From JBBDIJ01 sp040880485 (GTDB lineage Bacteria > Bacteroidota > Rhodothermia > Balneolales > Balneolaceae), in assembly GCA_040880485.1 (NCBI GenBank), contig JBBDIJ010000007.1:62001-126000 (forward strand): DNA of 64,000 nt, in the 5' to 3' direction. Numbering within the stretch: position 1 is the stretch's first letter; every line of letters starts with the position of its first letter. The position numbers and the translations under genes were made by a program. Shown piece after piece: positions 27,617 to 34,326 of the stretch. The notes under the pieces were generated by a model. The model did no database searches. It saw only the letters and a program-made list of their open reading frames with translations, and was not told the DNA's origin.

Positions 27617-29746
27617 ATGTTTTCTCCCTCTTTTCTACTGGCCATTACCGCCTCGCCGGTCGTTGCGCAAGTCTGTGAAGCCGGCACTTTCGAGGTCAAG
27701 GATCCTGGCGAGGCCTTCGGAATGCTGGCATCTGACCACTTTGTAGTCCGGTGGGAAGAGGAGATTGATGACGATGTCTATCTGTCGGAGTCGCAAATGC
27801 AGGACGGCCTGGATCTTCTGGAAGATATCTGGGTTCACTATGTGAATGAGATCGGGTTTCAGGAGCCCTACTGTGACACCGCGGAAAAGTACAAGGTAGA
27901 CATCAACATCATCCTGGACGGATACGCTTTCGGCAGCGGCACTGGCCTTCGGCACCCGGAAATGTGGGTCAATCAGGACGCATTTCAGAACGGTGGGGCT
28001 CTGGCCCATGAATTTACACACACCCTGCAGTTCACTGCAATGGGATTGCGTGACTCTCCGTACGTAGGGTGGTTCTGGGAGAGCCACGCCGAGTGGATGC
28101 GTCACCAGTACTTCCGCAACGATGTGCTCTGCTCCGAGCTGATGGTCAACTACCCGCACCTCTACTACGGCTCTACACGAAACCGCTACTGCAACTGGCT
28201 CTTTTGGGAGTACCTGAAGAACGAGTTCGGACATGATGCAGTAAATGATATCTGGATCAATGCTCCGGAACCCGGAGACGCAGGCCAGAACCAGGCCGAC
28301 CCCTTTACAGTTCTGGCAGATAACATGGGATGGAGCGTTAGCGAGCTGAACGATCAGTTCGGGCAGTGGGCCATGAGAAACGCCACCTGGGACTACACTA
28401 ACCCCGACGGTTCCAACCAGGGCAACGTCTATCGACAGAACTATGGCACCTGGAATAACACTGGCGGAAACCGCTACCAGCGGGTGACACGGCTCGAAGA
28501 GATCGACCCTGAGGAGGGCACCTACGCCGTCAATGAACACTGGGCTCCCCAGCGCTGGGGATATAATCTGGTCCGGCTTCGCCCCGATCAGGATCAGGAC
28601 GCCACCATTACTGTCCGGTTCGAGGGCATTGTTCAGGATCTGCCCGAGAATACCAGTTTTACCCCCTACCTGCCCAGCCAGCTCCCAAGCCCGATGCCCA
28701 ACCCCGATTCCGACTGGCGATGGGGGCTGGTCGCCATGGACGCCGCGTACGGCGTGCGCTACAGCGATTTGCAGAGGGGTCACGACGCAGTGCTCGACTT
28801 CGATATCTTCGGCGACGACAGGGAGCTCTGGCTGGTGGTGGTCGGTACCCCATCGACCATCCACAAGGTATTATGGGATCAGTTCTACTTTACACTCTAC
28901 CGCTACCCCTGGATGGTTCATTTGGAGGGGGCCCGGCCTGACGGATTCGAGGAAGGAGCCTCCGGTCCCACCTCTCTCGGTGCACCTCATCCCAACGGTG
29001 GAGGATGGGTGAGCAACTTCGCCAGCGTCTCTTCCGATGCCTATGTAGGGCCCTATGCCAGGGTTCTGGAGGGAACCGTGAGTGGTAATGCCCGCATTGA
29101 GGATCATGCTGTGATCCGTGGTGGAACGGTGCGCGATAACGCCGTGGTGGGTGGGCTCACCATGGTGAACAGCGGTGCGACCATACGCGACAACGCGAAG
29201 GTAGGTATGACATTTTCACCGATTGGTAACAATCAGACGGTTCAGAGCAGCGGACAGTTATACGGAGATGTGGAGCTCGGAGGGGCAGTTTCGGTAAGTA
29301 ACGGTGTCTATTATGGATTCGTAAACTCATCTACCCTCGCTGAGGCAGCTCATGGAAGTGGGCAAAGTGAACCACCACAGGAGGTGACTACCCGCCCCCC
29401 CTACGCTATTGAGGCCGAGCAAGAGGAGGAAGAGACAGGGAATGGAGGAGGAGGGCAGGAAGAGGAAGAGTTCATTCCCGACGAGTACGCCCTGCTGCAG
29501 AACTTCCCCAACCCCTCTTCCAGCAGTACGACCATCCGTTACCATCTGCCACATAATCAACGTGTTACACTCCGCATTTATGACGCACTCGGAAGGGAAG
29601 CCGCTGTGCTGCTGGACGACCAGGTGCAGAGCGCGGGAGAGCACGAAATCGAGTTCAACCCTGCCGGGATGAAAAGCGGTATCTACTTCTACCGCATCGA
29701 AACCGGCAGCTTCACCGAAACAAGATCGCTAACCATTATTCGGTAG
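27617..29746 (+). CDS. secreted HExxH metallopeptidase-like protein with LbH repeats and T9SS sorting domain (copy 1)
   Basis: About 709 residues from the ATG at 27617. An N-terminal ~470-residue domain begins ASDHFVVRWEEE and holds a zincin-type HEFTH (residues 131-135) followed by WFWESHAEWMRHQ, whose glutamate could be the third zinc ligand. From about residue 490 come hexapeptide repeats (AYVGPYARVLEGTVSGNARI, VIRGGTVRDNAVV), a left-handed beta-helix. After an acidic Gly-rich linker the last ~80 residues (LLQNFPNPSS...SGIYFYRIETG) are a type IX secretion sorting domain. The N-terminal half recalls families annotated DUF6055, from memory and not searched. The signal peptide in this frame lacks a basic n-region; see the frameshift finding. 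A diverged copy follows 5 bases later. Confidence 0.75.
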   Translation: MFSPSFLLAITASPVVAQVCEAGTFEVKDPGEAFGMLASDHFVVRWEEEIDDDVYLSESQMQDGLDLLEDIWVHYVNEIGFQEPYCDTAEKYKVDINIILDGYAFGSGTGLRHPEMWVNQDAFQNGGALAHEFTHTLQFTAMGLRDSPYVGWFWESHAEWMRHQYFRNDVLCSELMVNYPHLYYGSTRNRYCNWLFWEYLKNEFGHDAVNDIWINAPEPGDAGQNQADPFTVLADNMGWSVSELNDQFGQWAMRNATWDYTNPDGSNQGNVYRQNYGTWNNTGGNRYQRVTRLEEIDPEEGTYAVNEHWAPQRWGYNLVRLRPDQDQDATITVRFEGIVQDLPENTSFTPYLPSQLPSPMPNPDSDWRWGLVAMDAAYGVRYSDLQRGHDAVLDFDIFGDDRELWLVVVGTPSTIHKVLWDQFYFTLYRYPWMVHLEGARPDGFEEGASGPTSLGAPHPNGGGWVSNFASVSSDAYVGPYARVLEGTVSGNARIEDHAVIRGGTVRDNAVVGGLTMVNSGATIRDNAKVGMTFSPIGNNQTVQSSGQLYGDVELGGAVSVSNGVYYGFVNSSTLAEAAHGSGQSEPPQEVTTRPPYAIEAEQEEEETGNGGGGQEEEEFIPDEYALLQNFPNPSSSSTTIRYHLPHNQRVTLRIYDALGREAAVLLDDQVQSAGEHEIEFNPAGMKSGIYFYRIETGSFTETRSLTIIR

Positions 29747-29751
29747 GAAAT

Positions 29752-31617
29752 ATGACACGTCCATTTTACTCAACCCTCGTTACGCTTACGCTCACTTTTG
29801 TCACTGCAGCCCCGGCCGTTATGGCCCAGGTAGCCGGTAACACCGGAGATTCCGCTTGTGTGGAGGGGGAGTGGCAGATTCTGAATCCGGAGGAGTCTCT
29901 CGAACTCTACTCCTCGGAACATTTTGTTGTCCGGTGGCCCGAAGAGCTGGATGAAAATATTGACCTCACCCAGGAGCAGATCGATGACGGGCTTGAACTC
30001 CTGGAGAGTTTCTGGATCTACTTTGTGGACGATCTCGGATTTGCGGAGCCGTTCTGTGATACGGACGACAAGTACAAAGTGAGTATCAATGTGAGTGACG
30101 AGGGTTGGGCAACCGGAGCGGGAACCGGAGAGCGATACCCGGAAATGTGGGTCCACTACAACGCGTTTCAGTCCGGAGGGGTCCTCGCACATGAGTTTGC
30201 TCACACCCTTCAGTTTACCACACGCGGGTTACGCAACTCACCTTATGTAGGGTGGTTCTGGGAGAGTCATGCCGAGTGGATGCGCCATCAATCCTATCGT
30301 GACAATGTTCGCTGTATTGAGAACATGATCAGCAGCCCGCACATCTACTACGGCTCTTCACGAAACCGCTATTGCAACTGGATATTTTGGGAGTATATCA
30401 AAAACCAGCATGGATATCAGGCCATTCACGACATCTGGAGCCAGGCAAAAAAACCGGGTGAAGAGAATTTTGAGAGGGAGGATCCATTCACGGTACTGGC
30501 TCGTAATATGGGGTGGAGCACCAGTGAACTGAACGATCAGTTTGGCTTGTGGGCGATGCACAGCGTGGGCTGGGACTACATTAATCCGGACGGTTCCGAC
30601 CAGGGAGAGATCTATCGTGACGAATTTGGTTCATGGGACGACAAGAGCGGGGAGCGTTACCAGCGGGTGACTCGTCTGGAAGCGGTAGATCGCGATGCCG
30701 GGCACTTCTCCGTTCCGGACGCCTGGGCTCCACAACGCTGGGGTTACAATCTGGTTCGCCTCTACCCCGAAGAGGGGCATGACGGCCAGGTAAGCGTATC
30801 CTTTAACGGCGTGGTTCAGGATGAACCCGCCGAATACGACTTCGGCTCCTACGACAATGTTCCGGATGAAATCCCCCCTCCCGACTCCGACTGGCGCTGG
30901 GGCGTGGTAGCCCTCCAAAGTGACGGTTCACCAAGGTACAGTGATATTCAGCGCGGTTCGTCAGCCGAGGTCCGTTTCGACCTGCAGGAGAACGACCAAT
31001 CGCTATGGCTGGTGGTGGTCGGTACCCCTTCTACAATACAGCAGGTCGAGTGGGACCAAAACTACTTTACACTTTACCGATTCCCCTGGACCGTTCATCT
31101 GCAGGGTGCCGTACCTGAAGGCTTCCGGGCCGATGACCCTGCACCCGTACCGGGTGCAACCCGCCATTCCAACGGAGGCGGCTGGGTAGGACCGGATGCC
31201 GAAGTCACAGAAACAGCATTTGTAGGCCCATATGCGAGGGTCTTGAGTGGAATTGTGAGAGATAACGCCAGAGTGGTGGATCACGCTGTGATAGATGGCG
31301 GTATCGTACAGGGGAATGCAGTAGTCGGCGCACTGAGCGTAGTGAACGAAGGGGTTACCATTCGTGGAAATGCCCGGGTGGGAACCACCTATCGCCCACT
31401 CGGCGCCTTCGGTTCCGACCAGACCCTCTCGGGAAATATACAGCTCTACGGTGATGTAGAGCTGCGCGGCAGCGATGTGACCTACTCTGAAGGGGTCTTT
31501 TTCGGAAGCGTAACAGAGAACCAGGCTAACAGCGCTTCTGCTGGAGCCAACCGAACCGAACCACCGGTTGAGGTGACCCTCTGTCACAGACCGTCCGTTT
31601 TGAACTCCTGCCAATAG
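29752..31617 (+). CDS. secreted HExxH metallopeptidase-like protein with LbH repeats, sorting domain lost (copy 2)
   Basis: The 621-residue paralogue of copy 1 begins only 5 bases after it. It starts with a good signal peptide (MTRPFYSTLVTLTLTFVTAA, cleavage near VMAQ). Seen again are SSEHFVVRWPEEL, HEFAH with WFWESHAEWMRHQ, shared cysteines (PFCDTDD, RYCNWIFW) and hexapeptide repeats (AFVGPYARVLSGIVRDNARV). The protein ends abruptly in VTLCHRPSVLNSCQ. Fragments of a T9SS sorting domain remain just after this point in other reading frames. It would therefore be released into the periplasm or mis-sorted rather than exported by T9SS. Substrate unknown. Confidence 0.72.
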   Translation: MTRPFYSTLVTLTLTFVTAAPAVMAQVAGNTGDSACVEGEWQILNPEESLELYSSEHFVVRWPEELDENIDLTQEQIDDGLELLESFWIYFVDDLGFAEPFCDTDDKYKVSINVSDEGWATGAGTGERYPEMWVHYNAFQSGGVLAHEFAHTLQFTTRGLRNSPYVGWFWESHAEWMRHQSYRDNVRCIENMISSPHIYYGSSRNRYCNWIFWEYIKNQHGYQAIHDIWSQAKKPGEENFEREDPFTVLARNMGWSTSELNDQFGLWAMHSVGWDYINPDGSDQGEIYRDEFGSWDDKSGERYQRVTRLEAVDRDAGHFSVPDAWAPQRWGYNLVRLYPEEGHDGQVSVSFNGVVQDEPAEYDFGSYDNVPDEIPPPDSDWRWGVVALQSDGSPRYSDIQRGSSAEVRFDLQENDQSLWLVVVGTPSTIQQVEWDQNYFTLYRFPWTVHLQGAVPEGFRADDPAPVPGATRHSNGGGWVGPDAEVTETAFVGPYARVLSGIVRDNARVVDHAVIDGGIVQGNAVVGALSVVNEGVTIRGNARVGTTYRPLGAFGSDQTLSGNIQLYGDVELRGSDVTYSEGVFFGSVTENQANSASAGANRTEPPVEVTLCHRPSVLNSCQ

Positions 31618-31717
31618 CGCAGAGAACGGAACCCTGGAATTCGCTGCCGGAAGTTCTACGACCGGATGGTTCAACGCAGGAATATTTACTGCCGGAGGGT
31701 ACTCCGCTGTTCTCTAA
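31581..31717 (+). pseudogene. decayed T9SS sorting domain of copy 2
   Basis: In the frame starting at 31581 the DNA encodes LSQ, then TVRFELLPIAQRT. These resemble the start of a sorting domain (LSQN.PNPF...TIRFELP..Q.VTL) with the PNPF stretch missing. In the next frame (31619-31717) it encodes NGTLEFAAG, TTGWFNAGIF and TAGGYSAVL before a stop, like the domain's end (..LEF...SGIY.YRLEAG.YS..). These are remnants with at least two frameshifts and internal deletions. The end overlaps the convergent baeRF-like gene by a few bases. Confidence 0.6.
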
Positions 31718-32844
31718 TATCGAAACAGTGCAGCAACGGTTGTCTGCCCCGGCATCTCCTCTCTTGGCAGAACGAAAACCCTGCCACCCTGTTCCATGGC
31801 TTGAATGGCCGTCCAGTTCAGAAGCTCTCTGTCTTCGGCCCTCCTGTTTGCCGTTATATTTACCGAATGGGTCTCTTCATTGACCCACCCCCACATCTCT
31901 TCGTGCCGGGCAATCAAAAGAGTATCCGTCTTGCCCATGAGTGTTGCTTCCACTATTTCAGTGAGGTTTTCCGAGGTTCTGGAGCTCTCGCTGTCGTCAA
32001 ACTGATCGATGGCACTGTACATATCTCTGAGGAAGTAGTCCCGTATAATCTCCCATCCCGCATTCAGAAGAGGGGACTCGCCATAATCATCAGGGTTTCC
32101 TTTCACACTCTCGTCCAACACACGATTGTACTTGTTTATGGAACGGTAGAGTGCGGTGACCTCCTCCGTACCCGCAAGGATGAGCGGCTCGTTTTCTATC
32201 CCCCTCAGTTTGCGGGACACGCTCTCCTCCACACCTCTCAGATACTTCTCGGCCTGAACTTTTCGATCCTCATCATTTCCGCCATGGCCAAAGTACATCG
32301 CTTCCTTTCCCGATGCCCCCGTATGAAATTGCAGATGTGCTTCCGGTTTCTCCTCCAAAAACTCATCCATGGAAGTGATAATATCCTCCGGAGTAATATC
32401 CGTCATTTCATTTCTGGTACAGCGTAACAGTCTTATATTATTCAAATTAAGAGATAGCATGGTCCATGTGCCTTCAAGGCTGACCATGGGAAAAAGAGGG
32501 GTGAGCAGAAATTGATCCGACACGGACGTATTCTCTTTCAGATCATAAGGGAGCTGCATGGATTTGAAAAGAGAAGAGTTGATGTAGAGAGCCAGACCTT
32601 TATCCGTATGGTTCCAAAATTTGAGATCGCTGATCAGCTCTCTGGCCTTCCCGAGATACTCCTCTATCTCTCTATCCTTCATTCCTCTCTCTTTTAAATC
32701 TTTTTGAACCCGGTTGACCAGATTTTTAAGACGAATGGGTGCCTGCTGGACCTCCTCACCTTTACGATGTGTAGGCAGGGTAATGGTAATGTTCAACTCT
32801 TCCGATTTACTGTTCAGATCCCGAATATCCGTTGTTCTAATCAT
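31714..32844 (-). CDS. bacterial eRF1/Pelota-like protein (baeRF family)
   Basis: The 376-residue protein starts with an ITLPTHRKGEEVQQAPIRLKNLV block. It continues with FLLTPLFPMVSLEGTWTMLSLNLNNIRLLRCT and ends with TLLIARHEEMWGWVNEETHSV...GGRVFVLPREEMPGQTTVAALFRY. This order matches the bacterial homologues of archaeo-eukaryotic release factors (baeRF), made of an N-terminal eRF1-like domain, a middle domain and a C-terminal L7Ae-like domain. The family has been proposed to act on ribosomes in rescue or conflict, but its function is not established. No GGQ motif is seen. The middle contains GASGKEAMYFGHGGNDEDRK. It stands alone, divergent from the Nramp gene with ~150 AT-rich bases between. 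Confidence 0.7.
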   Translation of the reverse strand: MIRTTDIRDLNSKSEELNITITLPTHRKGEEVQQAPIRLKNLVNRVQKDLKERGMKDREIEEYLGKARELISDLKFWNHTDKGLALYINSSLFKSMQLPYDLKENTSVSDQFLLTPLFPMVSLEGTWTMLSLNLNNIRLLRCTRNEMTDITPEDIITSMDEFLEEKPEAHLQFHTGASGKEAMYFGHGGNDEDRKVQAEKYLRGVEESVSRKLRGIENEPLILAGTEEVTALYRSINKYNRVLDESVKGNPDDYGESPLLNAGWEIIRDYFLRDMYSAIDQFDDSESSRTSENLTEIVEATLMGKTDTLLIARHEEMWGWVNEETHSVNITANRRAEDRELLNWTAIQAMEQGGRVFVLPREEMPGQTTVAALFRY

Positions 32845-32997
32845 AGGTTGTTCCTGTTTATTCAGATTAATCCAATGACCAAATGCACGGCAACAGGTTG
32901 TGCCAACAACCCGTGCCGTTTAAAAACATAAAATAATTGATTATATAAAGGTTCCATTTTTTACGAAATCTACTTTTTTTGTCCTCTGGCCAGCCTG

Positions 32998-34308
32998 ATG
33001 GCCTACACAAAAATTGAACATACAGACCATCCAAGCTACATGACCAGAAACAACAGTTGGGCCGGCCTGAAAAAAAGCCTGGGACCGGGACTTCTCATGG
33101 CCGGAGCCGCCATTGGCGTTTCACATCTGGTTCAGGCAACTCGTGCAGGAGCCGATTACGGATTTCTGCTAATATGGGCAGTACTGCTCGCGAACCTTTT
33201 CAAATATCCTTTTCTCGAGTTTGGGCCACGTTATGCTGTTTCTGCCGGTGAATCCCTCATTGAGGGGTATAACCGGCTTGGGAGCTGGGCTCTCGCCCTG
33301 TTTACTCTGTTCACACTCTCAACCATGTTTGCTATTCATGCTGCTGTAACGGTTGTCACAGCCAGTCTTGCGGCAGAGCTTACCGGGCTGCCTCTCGGAT
33401 CGTTTTTCTGGAGTGCTATGATTCTGCTACTTTGCTGCTCGCTTCTCTTCTCCGGCCGCTACTCCATACTCGATGGCGCGATGAAGTTTATTATGGCTGT
33501 CCTTGCTCTCTCTACGCTGGCAGCACTCTTTTTTGCTCTCGTCGGAGGTGATTTCACCCATCTTGAGCAAATTGAACCACCTCCGGTCTGGACCCTCGGT
33601 GGCGTCGCATTCCTGATCGCGCTGATGGGCTGGATGCCCATTCCGATAGATGTTGCAGCCTGGCACTCCATCTGGACTCTGGAGAGGGAGAAACAGACCG
33701 GGTACAGGCCAACAATCCGACAATCGTCAACCGATTTTAATATCGGTTACATCGGTGCATCGCTGCTCGCATTCGCTTTTCTCATACTCGGTGCCACCGT
33801 CATGTATGGGACCGGGGAAAAGTTTGCATCTTCGGGAGCCGTTTTTGCCGGTCAGCTTATCCATCTATATACCAGCCACCTCGGGGAGTGGGCGTACCCG
33901 ATCATCATTATCGCCGCTTTTACCACCATGTTCAGCACAACATTTACCGTTACAGACGCCTATCCGAGAGTATGCAGCAAACTGCTCCTGATCTTTCGCC
34001 CCGATCTTCTTTCAGCCGGTTTTACAGCGCGAAAGCTCTACCGGATGCTTCTCTTTTCGATCTCTGCTGCATCGCTCACATTTCTCTATTTGATGGGAGA
34101 CCGTTTTGTAGTTCTTATTGACATCGCAACCACCCTCTCCTTTTTAACGGCTCCTGTTCTTGCCTGGATGAACTATCGACTGGTCCATCTGCCAAACGTT
34201 CCCGAATCAGACAGACCCCCCTCCTGGCTTCGCTGGCTCGCCATAGGCGGCATTCTCTTTCTCACTATATTTGCTCTGGTATATCTCGGCTGGATGATCT
34301 TTATCTGA
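32998..34308 (+). CDS. Nramp-family divalent metal transporter, atypical
   Basis: The 436-residue protein has 11-12 hydrophobic helices and the Nramp layout (GPGLLMAGAAIG in helix 1, LMGWMPIPIDVAAWHSIW in helix 6). Canonical Nramp Mn/Fe transporters carry DPGN in helix 1 and MPHN in helix 6. Here the first is replaced by an IGVSHLVQATRAGADYGF stretch and the second by MPIPID. The metal ligands are therefore absent or different, and the substrate may not be Mn2+ or Fe2+. The ATG at 32998 is used; an ATG at 33040 is also possible. The gene is followed after 18 bases by the peptidase/barrel gene. Confidence 0.82.
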   Translation: MAYTKIEHTDHPSYMTRNNSWAGLKKSLGPGLLMAGAAIGVSHLVQATRAGADYGFLLIWAVLLANLFKYPFLEFGPRYAVSAGESLIEGYNRLGSWALALFTLFTLSTMFAIHAAVTVVTASLAAELTGLPLGSFFWSAMILLLCCSLLFSGRYSILDGAMKFIMAVLALSTLAALFFALVGGDFTHLEQIEPPPVWTLGGVAFLIALMGWMPIPIDVAAWHSIWTLEREKQTGYRPTIRQSSTDFNIGYIGASLLAFAFLILGATVMYGTGEKFASSGAVFAGQLIHLYTSHLGEWAYPIIIIAAFTTMFSTTFTVTDAYPRVCSKLLLIFRPDLLSAGFTARKLYRMLLFSISAASLTFLYLMGDRFVVLIDIATTLSFLTAPVLAWMNYRLVHLPNVPESDRPPSWLRWLAIGGILFLTIFALVYLGWMIFI

Positions 34309-34326
34309 TGTTCACACATACGCACC

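Noticed and set aside
27635..28864. 409-residue open frame opposite copy 1 of the HExxH protein
   Set aside because: It is antisense to a recognisable gene, with no start signal or motif.
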